Shown one piece after another: positions 19,833 to 29,547 of a stretch of DNA of 60,000 nucleotides. A program made the translations under genes and the position numbers. Origin of the DNA: Symbiodinium natans (taxonomy: Eukaryota; Sar; Dinophyceae; Suessiales; Symbiodiniaceae). The stretch lies in assembly GCA_905221605.1 (NCBI GenBank), contig CAJNDS010000311.1, positions 1 to 60,000 of the forward strand, in the 5' to 3' direction. The notes under the pieces are model-generated. The model searched no databases and had not been told where the DNA came from. It saw only the letters and a program-made list of their open reading frames with translations. Position 1 is the first letter of the stretch. The number at the start of each line of letters is the position of its first letter.

Positions 19833-21839
19833 TCATACTGACTCTCCCAGGCTTCGCGTGCCCCGGCACTGTTCGCACAGGATGAAGTCACGCGGCTCAA
19901 GGGGGTCATAAGAAATGGCATAGTAGTTTTGACTGAGTGGTCTCCCGCACTTGAGAGTAGCGGGGCTCGCAGAAACAGCATGTACAATGGATGAAATACA
20001 ATGCTGGACATATTTCCCGACCTCTGGTTCCTTCAGCCCGTCAGTAGAAGCTGGCACCAGGCAGGATTGGTGTTGGAGATCATCGTGATCTTCGAGGTCA
20101 ACGTCAGAAACCTCGGACTCGTCAAAGCGTTGAAGTGCTTTGGCTGCATCCTCGCGCGTCAAGTCCGCGGCAATTTGCGCCACACGGCTGGCACGACTGG
20201 CATCAGGGTCGAAGTCACCCTGGCGGATTTGGTGGACGAGGTGTTGCAACTTGCCGAGCACGGGGGCCATCACATCGCGGCCATAGGTGACAGGCATTGC
20301 CTCGCCAGGCCCCACATGATGACCGAGCACACGTTTTTCGGCATCGGTGAAGTGATTCGACTTGGTAGCCCACGACAAGGGCGTGGCCTTGAGGCTATGC
20401 GTCGTGTAAAGTTTGATGTCCTTGAAGTCAGGATGTCTAGAGGCTAAAATTTCCTGTAACCAGGCGCCACCTTCAGCAGCCGTCATATGCCTCTCAAGAA
20501 AGCATTCAGCCATCTCATCGCAAGCTGGCATCAACAAGTGCTCGTCCTCGAGGCCAGCGATCCGGCGTGACTTCAGCCACGCTTCAGCCCATGGCTGACT
20601 ACTGAAGGTATGCCCTAGAGCAATCAGAGGCATCAATGTGCGCCGATCAGCCTGTTTCTTCGCGGTTTTGTGCCCAAGCATCAGAGCCTCGATCAAGAAC
20701 ACAGAGCCCGAAACATCAATGGACAAGCTTCGGGCCTTGGCGGCGTCGCTCCATCGAGCACAAGAAAAGAGGCAAAAAAGACAGAACCCAGCGATGATGG
20801 AATGAATCACGGATCCATCGAAGACTGCCTTCTCGAGGGATTTTACTAGCCAAACTTTCAGTGCTGGGGCTTGCTGCAAGGGCCGTTTCTCCATGTAGCA
20901 GTTGTGGGCACCTCCTTCGACACGAGGAGAAATGCAATCAGTGCTGTTGGTCACAGCGGTGAAGTGCATAAACCTCCAAGACGACACAAAGGCCCCTGCA
21001 GCAGTAGGCGCGGCCTTTTGATCACGAAGATGACAAATATAGTCATACATATGCTGCTCGGTGGGGGCTAACGGGCGACCCCCGTTGGATTGCACCTGCC
21101 AGACAGAGAAGCGCATGAAGTCACATGAGCGCTTGCACAAGGTAGCCGTTGCTTTGCTTGCATATACGTCAGACAAGATAGATGCAAGCTTTGGTGCCGG
21201 GATGATGCACCCGCTAGCCTCCAGTAGGGAACGACCTAGCTTGGAGTCGCTCGGTTCGAAGAGGACAATGTTGCGCAATCTAGTCAAGGCAGCAAGACGC
21301 AACTGATCGTCTGACTTGGCCATCCTGGTGGCATAAAGGCGCTTGGCCCTCTGCTGATTTTGCACAACCCATTCGAAAGCCCCAGCTGAACCATCACGGT
21401 GAGCAATAAGATCTGCAGTTGACTCTGCGCGTCCAAGAAAAGACAATGTGAAGGGATACTGGAGATTGTGGCGAGGACCTTCAAACACCGCGGCTCCGAA
21501 TCCCTGCTCCCACGGAAACTTCATGATAGGCTTGCGCTTCTCTTCGTACAATGCTTGCGAAACAGGCAGAGGCAACTGACTGGATTCATTGCACTGCATG
21601 GCCATAGTCTTGCGGGCTTTAGGTGCAGGCTCATGCACAGGGTCGTCTTGGCATTCTGATGGCGCGTCAGCAACTGGCTCGTACCATATGGCTTCTCTGG
21701 CTCGGGAATTGGTACTCACAACCTCGGAACCATCATGCTTGTCTTGGAAGAACGGCGATGGAGACGGGACCTGAAATTCATCGATGGCATCCAACTCTTC
21801 TGTGAATGATCCGTGATTTTGGGGGAAATCATCTCCCAA
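19833..21839 (-). CDS. Tyrosine recombinase of element C
   Basis: 668 residues. Core-binding helices lie at ~215-300. The catalytic domain has all expected residues: Arg in SCARWSDAAK, H-x-x-K in TTHSLKATPLSW, His in LGHHVG, Tyr in VTYGRD. The C-terminus has a conserved LKCGR...ILCEQCRG cysteine motif shared with copies B and D, probably a zinc-binding tail. The role would be site-specific insertion and resolution of a circular DNA intermediate. The listed first codon is TTG. The frame is open further up to a TAA near 21935 but contains no ATG, so the true start may be lost or supplied by splicing. First gene on the coding strand, unlike DIRS or Ngaro. Confidence 0.78.
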   Translation of the reverse strand: MGDDFPQNHGSFTEELDAIDEFQVPSPSPFFQDKHDGSEVVSTNSRAREAIWYEPVADAPSECQDDPVHEPAPKARKTMAMQCNESSQLPLPVSQALYEEKRKPIMKFPWEQGFGAAVFEGPRHNLQYPFTLSFLGRAESTADLIAHRDGSAGAFEWVVQNQQRAKRLYATRMAKSDDQLRLAALTRLRNIVLFEPSDSKLGRSLLEASGCIIPAPKLASILSDVYASKATATLCKRSCDFMRFSVWQVQSNGGRPLAPTEQHMYDYICHLRDQKAAPTAAGAFVSSWRFMHFTAVTNSTDCISPRVEGGAHNCYMEKRPLQQAPALKVWLVKSLEKAVFDGSVIHSIIAGFCLFCLFSCARWSDAAKARSLSIDVSGSVFLIEALMLGHKTAKKQADRRTLMPLIALGHTFSSQPWAEAWLKSRRIAGLEDEHLLMPACDEMAECFLERHMTAAEGGAWLQEILASRHPDFKDIKLYTTHSLKATPLSWATKSNHFTDAEKRVLGHHVGPGEAMPVTYGRDVMAPVLGKLQHLVHQIRQGDFDPDASRASRVAQIAADLTREDAAKALQRFDESEVSDVDLEDHDDLQHQSCLVPASTDGLKEPEVGKYVQHCISSIVHAVSASPATLKCGRPLSQNYYAISYDPLEPRDFILCEQCRGTRSLGESV

Positions 21840-21930
21840 GCGGTCGAAACTGCCTCGATGTGTCTCAAAGATGACATGACCTGATCCATTAGCGTCAGGG
21901 CGCTCAGGGCTATTCTCAAGCGAAGACGTA

Positions 21931-21955
21931 CTTTAAACCAAAAACTGACACAAAA
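21931..21955 (-). other. Spliced-leader-like relic upstream of YR in C
   Basis: The minus strand reads TTTTGTGTCAG followed by TTTTTGGTTTAAAG. The equivalent place in copy D reads TTTTGGGTCAG-TTTTGGTTCAAG. Two tandem SL-like words suggest repeated rounds of trans-splicing and retro-copying before C and D separated. Confidence 0.4.
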
Positions 21956-22632
21956 TCATTCGCAAGGAGATGCATAACTGCAAACCGATGACTGGACTTG
22001 CAACGTCACATCAAGCAAAGCACACATTGAGTTCAGTTCTGTCAAGTGCACTCATGCAAGGAGGGTCATTTCTGCTCCAGGGGGCATTGGCACGCAAGTC
22101 ACTTCACTCACGTGCAGAATCTGACATCTTGGAGGTGGCAGAAGAGTAATGAAAGAGATTAGAAGTCGTTTACAAGGCTCAAGAAAGAAGTCACTCCTGA
22201 CTGAGAGTCCCCAGCAAAATTCAGGAGGACTCATGGCGACTGCAGCTCACTATGGGAGCGAGACAGTGCTCAGGGTACGCGTGCATGTGTCAGTGTGCCC
22301 ACACAAGCGTATGCGTTTGGCCAACGGCAAACGGGCGAAAAGCCTCTGAGCTGCCCCGGGCGAGGCATCTTCGGAACAAGTTTTTCCAAGAGAGGGAGGA
22401 CGGTCAAAACTGCAACACCAAGAAACAGGGGGCGTGCTCTCTCCTGGCAAGCCAGATGGTTCAACCTGCGGAGGCGGGAGGTTGCTCTGCAATGCACGAA
22501 GCCACATGTCTACTCTCACGCGCCAGTGTAACTCAGGCTGCAAAATCCTCAAGCAAGCTTCATGATTGCAATCACGCAAGTGAACAATGCGAGGCCCGGA
22601 TGCGGGGCCCGAGCTTAGGGTCATGTTAAAAG

Positions 22633-22959
22633 TTAGGGATCAAGGGCAGACAGGTCGGGCGTCGGCTGACGCGGACCAAACACACGCCACAAGTGGCCTA
22701 AGCGCCGCTGGATGCCGTCCACAACTCGATGAACAAGAGTCCAGGGGGACGTCCCAGACCACGCAGTGGGCGGCACACCCACAGCACGCAAGAAGCCGGC
22801 TCGCTCAGCAGACAAGAGTCCAACTTGCGATGACAAGTTCTGAACCTGAGACTGCAAATCCTCGATGTCAGAAGCTTGTGCTTGCACTTGCAATTGCAGC
22901 TCAAGAAGGGACTGGGAAATGCGACCTATAGAAGTGGCGTGAGCCCAAGTCAAACGCAA
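22633..22959 (-). CDS. Small coiled-coil ORF in the 5' region of element C
   Basis: 108 residues, not recognised. Residues ~14-55 show a heptad pattern (SLLELQLQVQAQASDIEDLQSQVQNLSSQV) typical of a coiled coil. A second ORF (22250-22624), in another frame, follows directly on the coding strand and could be its continuation. It lies between the terminal repeat A1 and YR, where copy D has a larger extra ORF. The rest of 21956-23088 shows no gene. Confidence 0.3.
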   Translation of the reverse strand: MRLTWAHATSIGRISQSLLELQLQVQAQASDIEDLQSQVQNLSSQVGLLSAERAGFLRAVGVPPTAWSGTSPWTLVHRVVDGIQRRLGHLWRVFGPRQPTPDLSALDP

Positions 22960-23091
22960 GTGAGCTCTCTCGAGTCCTCAGGGACCAGTGTTCCCATCTG
23001 CAGCCCCCACGGGGCTGCGTGCACGGTGCCCTAACGGCGCAGGTTAAGGAGCCTGGTTGAAGCAGAACCTGTTTGGGCACCCACACGGTTC

Positions 23092-23138
23092 ACAAAGAAA
23101 ATTTGACGCTCTGACACGTGTGATAGGCCAGAGCTGTG
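23092..23138 (-). repeat. Partial copy of the A-repeat, fused to DinoSL
   Basis: Same 47 bp as the segment just downstream of the trans-splice acceptor in A1 (coding strand CACAGCTCTGGCC...). Here it is preceded by DinoSL instead of the genomic A1 sequence. Confidence 0.75.
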
Positions 23139-23159
23139 CTTGAGCCAAAATGGCTAAGG
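23139..23159 (-). other. DinoSL (dinoflagellate spliced leader) relic
   Basis: The minus strand reads CCTTAGCCATTTTGGCTCAAG, one mismatch to the 21 core bases of DinoSL. It is joined exactly to CACAGCTCTGG. In A1 the same CACAGCTCTGG is preceded by genomic GTAGCCAG, giving an AG acceptor at 23312-23313. The joint is therefore a spliced leader added at that AG, captured through reverse transcription. A run of G (plus strand) separates it from A1. Confidence 0.85.
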
Positions 23160-23167
23160 GGGGGGGG

Positions 23168-23547
23168 GGGTAAAGACAGCAGGTGGCAGATGGAACACTC
23201 ATCCTCTCACCTGTCCGCTGTTGCTCAGCAGCATCTTGTTTCCCCCCGGGTGGGTGGGTGGGTCACAAAGAAAATTTGACGCTCTGACACGTGTGATAGG
23301 CCAGAGCTGTGCTGGCTACGGCGGCAAGCTCAAAGTCAACATGCATCATGGGTAAATCCAAAGCATGGAAATCGAAGTGCAGCATGTACAAGAAAATAAA
23401 ATAACTGCGGGCAGGAGGTGCGGGGCACAAGAGATGGTCAAGTTCTGAAGAGGTGAATTTTTATGTACTTTCATTTTTGACAGTCGGTTGCGCTTCGTTC
23501 CTACGCCAACCCCAGTAGACTGCGGCACCTGCGAGCAGGCACCCAAC
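23168..23547 (-). repeat. A1 terminal repeat of element C
   Basis: 380 bp, partner of A2 (13724-14103). It forms the 5' end on the coding strand and contains the trans-splice acceptor AG at 23312-23313. Confidence 0.85.
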
Positions 23548-24395
23548 ATATTTAAAGATCCGCCACTACCCAATTACGAGGCATCCCAGAAAGACGAATA
23601 TATAAGAAGAACCGAAGATTCCCAATACAACGAATCAAAAAGGATGCAAACCATCGAAAGCAAAAAAGTGTTCCGGCGAGACAAAACGTGATTTCAATCT
23701 CCATAAATATCCATCATATTCAGACATTAGGCTCGATCCATGATCCTATGGGTTCCCTACAAGGGGATTCGAATGGAAGTTAATATTCATCAACCACTCA
23801 TACAAATATAAGAAGATTACGACGACATTAGGACCCACTAAATATTCCATCCGAAGCATTCATTTGACTTCGATGGATCTCGGAGAATTATCTTCGATTA
23901 ATTATTACCAGCGTGGTGACCATTCAGATGATAATTTGTTTCCATATCAGATTAAGTCGATGAACTTCAGCGAGAATTCGGAATTCCTTTCTCTCTATAA
24001 TTGACTTATCATTGTTGTCCATCCATAAGATTGAGGTAAGGATGGCCATTTTTATGCGACGAGCATAATCTCCGATGCACGTAAGGATCAAGCAGCGCGC
24101 GAGATGGTTCATTGATAAACCCAATTCTATCTAAAAATAAAATGTTATTTAATTATGTTTCATATATCAAAATCTGATATATTATAATCTTCATATTCAG
24201 CCACGTAATACAAATCAAAAGTCATGCAGAATCACGCCATGATAAATTCGTGTGGCACTCTAATAGGTCGTTTTCGTGTTGACCCTCTCATCAATATTTT
24301 CCTATTGCTGATTTCAGAATGATCAAATAGAGATTCATCGTTGTCAATCTCTCAATCTCTCAAATGAACTAATCGACAACGTCGAATCAAACATA
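23548..24395. other. AT-rich island, no gene seen
   Basis: Composition changes sharply at the end of element C. About 850 bp with only short ORFs and no motif recognised. Probably the host or older-element sequence into which C inserted. Confidence 0.4.
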
Positions 24396-24886
24396 TTGCA
24401 CAGCAATGATATCATCGCACTGTCCGGCCCCCGTCTACCAGATGGCGACATCGTAGTCAGTCAGTGTAGAGTCGAAACGCATGTTGTGTATAATTGGGGA
24501 TATGGAATAGGGAGGCTCATACGAGAGGGCATAGGAGACATTGGAGGAGTCAGATGGTCACCTGGACCTATTTCCGTCATGCTTGATACCATTGCCATTG
24601 CCATTTCCCTTGGAACCGTGCCCCGAAATTCACGCTGCGGAGGCAACTCTAGACAAATTGCTCGAACATGCCAGGCAGGGGCAAATTGAAGTAGTTATGC
24701 AGAGGAACTATTTTAACATTGTGAAGCATTGTTGGTTGCATTCGCCTACACAGAGAGGATATTGTACGTAAATTGAATGCAATGTGGCAGAAGCTCACAC
24801 ATACAAATTTTCGTGTGCGTTGGTCCTATGTCCCTAGAGTGGGCAACAAAGTTGCCGATCACCTTGCAGGAACTCCCGCTCTGTGA
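24396..24886 (+). pseudogene. Degenerate RNase H relic
   Basis: The best piece is the 3' end (24785-24886), reading VRWSYVPRVGNKVADHLAG then stop. This is the C-terminal RNase H signature (W-x-x-V-x-R-x-x-N-x-x-A-D-x-L-A). Upstream, in another frame, GYGIGRLIREGIGDIGG resembles the first beta-hairpin of the same fold. Frames are broken and the acidic active-site residues in the middle are not traceable. Likely the tail of an old non-LTR or plant-type RNase H element. Confidence 0.4.
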
Positions 24887-26222
24887 GAATGTTTTGATTA
24901 GGCTGAAGGACAGCCTTACCTTCAGGTTGATTTAACCAACTTTCCACCCATACGGACTGTTCCGCGCTACTGGCACAAGCACGCAATAGAGGACCTTATA
25001 AATGCATCCGAAACTATTTTCATGGAAGCACCACCGCAGAGCTCCTTCAGCGTTATTGCATTACAATAAGATCCAAGCTCCGACTTGTCCATGATAGAAG
25101 ACCGTCGGCTCTCCCTCAAGGAAGGTACTATGCCATTAGACTCATTAGACATTGGCAGACCAGCAAAACACAGCTAGATTCTTAGCACTGAGGCTTCAGA
25201 ATGGACACCCAAGTTACGAAGAAGCATTGCTGCTCATAGTGTCACAAGAGTTGACACATTTGTTGGAACACCTTACACAATGAGGTTTATGTAAAACACT
25301 TGCAGGCCATTTCTCTCTTCTCAGAGGGGGGGTTTACCGGCACTCGCTGACTCTTATTCACAGAGGAAAACAATTTTTCCGACTTCCGTGGCTGATGAGG
25401 CACACTGCAATCTTAATGATCTTTTAATGATGCTGCGATCGTCTCCGCAGACATGGCTCTTACCTTGCTCGCTGTGAAGCGGATGTCCGCGGCGCTGCTG
25501 CTACTTTCAAGGCTGGTGCCGCCCCTGGTCATGCCCGCCCTGCGCAGTCTGGACTTCTGGTCCTGCGAGCAGTGCGCGCGCCTTAAGTCGCGGAGTCCTC
25601 GCTTCTGGATCTCGAGCCGAAATGCCTGCTTCAGCTCTGAGATGAGGCTGCTTCTCTGATGCTGGCATTCGTTCTCTTCTGCGGCTTGCTTGTTGATTGG
25701 CTCATCAAGTTCTGGGCGCGACATTGGGAACCTTGTGTGGCCAGTTTGGATGCTGGGCTCGGTGTCACGGCGGCCATGAAAGCAGAGGAGCAAATATGCT
25801 CGGCTTTCACTTCTTGCATCCTAAAAAAGGATTGCGAGTGGCACGTCAAACGTTGGCAAGAATGAGAGGTCTCCAATAAGGTTGTACGGACTTGCGACAC
25901 AGCTGCCAAACACAAAGCTACAGGGGAGGCCCACACACACGAAGCCAGAATTGCCTAGATTTTTCGACCCCAGATTTGGAGGTCACAGAATCACAGCTGC
26001 AAGCCTCACACACACACACACACTGCCTTCTGCTTCTACTATCTGACACACTTCCAGCGAATAGTCACGTGCTCTTCCCGCAACTCTACCCCTGCCCACT
26101 TACGCGGCGTCGCTAATCAAGATTAGACGGGCACCTACTGTAGCTCTGGCGGAGTCGGCGTGACAAGCCTCGGAGGAGTCGGCGGAGTCCTCGCAAATTG
26201 CAATTTACCAATACAGTGCCGT
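24887..26222. other. No confident gene
   Basis: Short ORFs only. 25413-25793 (minus) gives a 126-residue charged, helix-like peptide that may be an exon fragment but matches nothing known to me. 26008-26022 is a short CA microsatellite. 26140-26200 has several GGAGTCGGCG words. Confidence 0.3.
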
Positions 26223-26223
26223 G

Positions 26224-26297
26224 GAGTCCTAGGCTTCCCGGAATAACAAAACATTGTTTTTAATTCGGATAACACAGCGACTCCGCCGTTCGGGCAG
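26224..26297 (+). repeat. ~75-bp direct repeat, copy 1
   Basis: Shares the order TCCTAGGCTTYCCGGAA ... ATAACACAGCGACTCCGCC with 27388-27466. The pair encloses 1.1 kb. Confidence 0.6.
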
Positions 26298-26445
26298 GCT
26301 CGCCACCTTGGTCCGTTTTTGCTAAGACTCTACGGGGGTGGAGGGCCTCCATCACGCAGCAGGAAAGTGACCTTCGCTACGTTCTCAAGCAGGTTAAGCC
26401 GATGCAGGAACTCGGTCTCCTAGCACTTGCTGTGGAAATCAAGCC

Positions 26446-26810
26446 CCCTTCCCAGCCTCTTCAAAACACAGTCAAGGCCCCTCACCCCAACCCTTTCAAA
26501 AAAAGCCCACCCCAAACCCACCCGAAAGCTAAGGGCACCTTCAAAACATGGTCAAACCCATCCCAGCCCCGTCAAAGCATGGTCAAAACCACCCCAAAGC
26601 CATCCCACCTTCAAAACACGGTCAAACCCACCCCACCCACCCGCACCCCTTCTAAACAGGTCCAACCAATTTGGAGTCCTTTTAAACACTGTTAAACCCA
26701 CCCCGATCCATTCCAAGCATGGTCAAACTCAGCCAAACCCCACCCCACACCCGCTATTCTCAGTCCCTTCAAAACATGGTCAAACCCACTCCAAACCCAC
26801 GTGCACAACT
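26446..26810 (+). repeat. Irregular array of TCAAAACAYGGTCAAACCCA units
   Basis: At least six degenerate copies of a ~24-bp core, spaced 30-55 bp. One stretch (about 26601-26669) reappears inverted at 39088-39170, just outside element D. Confidence 0.65.
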
Positions 26811-27387
26811 CTGTCGCTGGGAACGTCGCCCTTCCCCAAAATCTTCTTCTTCATTGGGCGCATGGCAACTTAACATCCGGGCCTGCAACACACTTAAATA
26901 TCTTTGCTGTTCAAAGCCCAAGCCTGCCACAAAACTTTCATTCTGCAATGTCTAGCAAGCGACTCTGCACAACCTCAGAAAACATTGAGGCCACGTTGGT
27001 CAACTTCCCAGAGCTTGAAGCGTGGCTCCTATCCACAGAAAACACCAACAAAGACCTCAGCATTGCCAGGACGAAGTCCAAGTTACGGGGAAGTCGGGCG
27101 ACCCCGGGCCGCAAAACACAAGCAATTCTGGCTTCGCCAGAACGGGCCTCCACAGTTGCAGTTATTACAAAGACGAGCGTGCAGCTGCTTTGGACAAGCC
27201 CCCACGCTTAGCGCGACGCTGCCCAAAGTTACTAGAAAAAGGGCAGGCGCGATCCGGTTGCTTGCGCCTACAAGCTTATATTCAAGAGTCAAAAAAACGG
27301 GCCGTCTTGCGGCCTCAAAAATGGAGCCGCGAAATGGACTTAGCTTCCGCAATACAATTTGGAACTAGATTGGGGGGGTGAAACTGC

Positions 27388-27466
27388 GACTCCTAGGCTT
27401 TCCGGAACAAAAAAACAATGTTTTTTAATTTGGATAACACAGCGACTCCGCCGTTCGCGGGCAGCT
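27388..27466 (+). repeat. ~75-bp direct repeat, copy 2
   Basis: Partner of 26224-26297. The segment between them has only unassigned ORFs, e.g. 27022-27381 (+), which is basic and without a known domain. Confidence 0.6.
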
Positions 27467-27498
27467 CGGAATGGACCGGGGTGGGTTTGACAGTGTTT

Positions 27499-27756
27499 TT
27501 ATTTTCCAAACAAAAATGTTTCACATGTATGAAAACATCGCCTGGCTGAAAGTACGCGATCCATCGATGTTATGCTCATTCATTGGTGTTCCATGCACGG
27601 CAATGCTATTCACATGCACCGACTGCAATGACATGCACCCTCACGCTAACACGACTGAAGCTTATGCACTGGCATCTTTTCCAAGGAAGGGGATTTGCTA
27701 TGTCTGCTTCCATCCGAGATCTGTCCTCTGCAGGTGTGTGAGAAACGAAAGCTCCC
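27499..27756 (-). repeat. B2 terminal repeat of element D
   Basis: 258 bp, matches B1 (28338-28595) from TTATTTTCC to GCTCCC. Confidence 0.85.
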
Positions 27757-27832
27757 CCGTGAAACGCTACACAAAGTGCTGAAAGCAGAGTTCTCTGCTG
27801 CACTCAGCGGTTCCGCCTAAGTGAGCGGCCTG

Positions 27833-28147
27833 TCAATGGTTGAGTTGAACAACGAAGTGCACACATGTTCCGAGGTGCACCGGTAGATCGCTGAGGTTCG
27901 TGCTGTAAGGCACATGACGACCCTGCATTTCCAAGCGGAAACTGGAAGTACGTAAGTCATGCCCAGAGCGATGCCACACATCGTCAGCAACCGCAAACTT
28001 GACGTCGTCAACTGTTCCTGTGGTCGCCACTCTACAAAGCACAACATCCACAACCGGCACATTGGTTACCATCACTGCCAGCCATTGGATCCTTGATTCT
28101 CTGTTCGTCTCTTCATCAAGACCCGCTGTTCCGGCATCACGTTTCAT
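27833..28147 (-). CDS. Small ORF with ubiquitin-like look, inside the 3' terminus of D
   Basis: 104 residues. The segment VVDVVLCRVATTGTVDDVKF ... GRHVPYSTNLSDLPVHLGT ... HFVVQL follows the beta-grasp (ubiquitin-like) pattern: strand, strand, helix starting DDVK, then Q-G-R-x-x-P and a final hydrophobic strand. It lies in a 430-bp segment between B2 and A2 that has no partner in A1, so it is probably captured host sequence. No C-terminal GG. A chance resemblance is possible. Confidence 0.3.
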   Translation of the reverse strand: MKRDAGTAGLDEETNRESRIQWLAVMVTNVPVVDVVLCRVATTGTVDDVKFAVADDVWHRSGHDLRTSSFRLEMQGRHVPYSTNLSDLPVHLGTCVHFVVQLNH

Positions 28148-28188
28148 CTCAACTGCCCAATGTAAGGCACAATTGGAGTGGGTGGGTG

Positions 28189-28338
28189 GGCAGAAAAATT
28201 TTCCCGGACCCTCTCCACGAGGGTTGTGGCTGAGAGGGCTGTGGCCTCTCTTCGTCTGAGCCGAAAAACTTTCTCATTCGTAGAATTCGAAAATTTTTCT
28301 CCGGAAAATAAAGGTTTGTACTTACAGCACGATTACCT
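28189..28338 (-). repeat. A2 repeat of element D
   Basis: 150 bp, near-identical copy of A1 at 38937-39086 (GGCAGAAAAATTTT ... GATTACCT). Confidence 0.85.
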
Positions 28339-28595
28339 TATTTTCCAAACAAAAATGTTTCACATGTATGAAAACATCGCCTGGCTGAAAGTACGCGATC
28401 CATCGATGTTATGCTCATTCATTGGTGTTCCATGCACGGCAATGCTATTCACATGCACCGACTGCAATGACATGCACCCTCACGCTAACACGACTGAAGC
28501 TTATGCACTGGCATCTTTTCCAAGGAAGGGGATTTGCTATGTCTGCTTCCATCCGAGATCTGTCCTCTGCAGGTGTGTGAGAAACGAAAGCTCCC
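28338..28595 (-). repeat. B1 repeat of element D
   Basis: Partner of B2 (27499-27756). Abuts A2 directly and lies just 3' of the pol stop. Confidence 0.85.
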
Positions 28596-28641
28596 TCTCT
28601 TGGTCGGGGAGAATGCAAGTCCCTTCCTTGGTCATGGGGTT

Positions 28642-29547
28642 TCAGGCCCCGCGCCCGACGAGCGAGTTCACCAGCTTGGCCATTTCCGCAAGAAGCACCT
28701 GGTCTTGGAACCTGCAATTGTGTGGCAGCCCTGTAAAGTCAAGGCGAGACGGGGCGTCCGCCACGTTGGATTTGCTCGGTACCCGAGCGTAGAACGGAAT
28801 CATCTCAAGCTCCTGTTCTAACAATGCGCAAGCATTGCTCAAGAGGGTCAAAGCCTCTGAATCGCTGGTCAGCTTGAGGAGCGTTATGCGCGCCGCCTCA
28901 TTGTCTAAGTAGCACATCACATGTTTCCCCCGCAGAAACTCTCGGGCTAGAATGAATAGCAGGAGAACAGCTATGCTCTCGAGCTCGTTGATGACTTTAG
29001 ACTTTCCTTGCAGAAGTTTCTCAGCAAGGTCATGCGGCAACACAATGCCAAACCAGCACAGGATGTGCCCCTCCTGATTGAACAGGACTGCTCCCAGGCC
29101 CATTTCGAGGCCTTGGAGTCCTTCTTGCGAGGCGTCCGTAAAGGCGTACACCGTCTCTGAGGTCTGGGCTCGCACTATCCTCGGCGACGCCTCGGCTATG
29201 TAGTGTCGTAGCCCCTGCAGTGCTGCGCAAAGGGAGGCTTGGTTTTGTCTCCTGACATATGCGGGGGCATTGATGATGTCAGAGATTCTTCTCATGAAGC
29301 CCTTCGGCAAGCGCCCAGAGAGTTGGCCCGCCACGAAGTGCAGCCTTCCCCTCAGTCGATTCCAGGTCTTAGGGCTTGAGGCTCCTTGCTCCTGAAAGGC
29401 TGCCAGGTCTTCGATGAGACTTTTGGTCCGCTCTGCTGTATTCTGGATCCTAAATATCTGCTTGTGCTGTAAGGTCAAATTCGACCCCCAAAGATCTGAA
29501 GACCTCCTGGAACGGCTGGGCCTTGTCTCCGTCTCTGTCAAACTCAA
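28642..29547 (-). pseudogene. Pol 3' part of element D: RNase H
   Basis: Continuation of pol after a single-nucleotide frame change near 29450-29475. The two frames meet at FDLTAQAD / QIFRIQNT. It contains the RT thumb-like region and RNase H with AFTDASQ, an E in ELESIAV, YLDNEAAR and NVADAPSR, so the active-site residues survive. Ends 46 bp before B1. Confidence 0.7.

Larger units (their letters stand above)
13570..23547 (-). mobile_element. YR retrotransposon copy C, structurally complete
   Basis: About 10 kb with all three main ORFs open. Ends form split direct repeats. On the plus strand the order is B2 (13570-13723), A2 (13724-14103), B1 (from 14104), body, A1 (23168-23547), i.e. A1-body-B1-A2-B2 on the coding strand, the layout known from Ngaro/PAT-type YR retroelements. 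The A2/B1 junction recreates what joining the two outer ends would give (CACCCAAC next to GTCTAACC), consistent with a circular intermediate. No target duplication is visible. The gene order YR-gag-pol differs from classical DIRS/Ngaro elements, where YR is last. Confidence 0.8.

Noticed and set aside
28250-28275. DinoSL relic in the A repeat of element D (TGAGCCGAAAAACT)
   Set aside because: Only a few bases resemble the SL and the word does not sit at a plausible acceptor.
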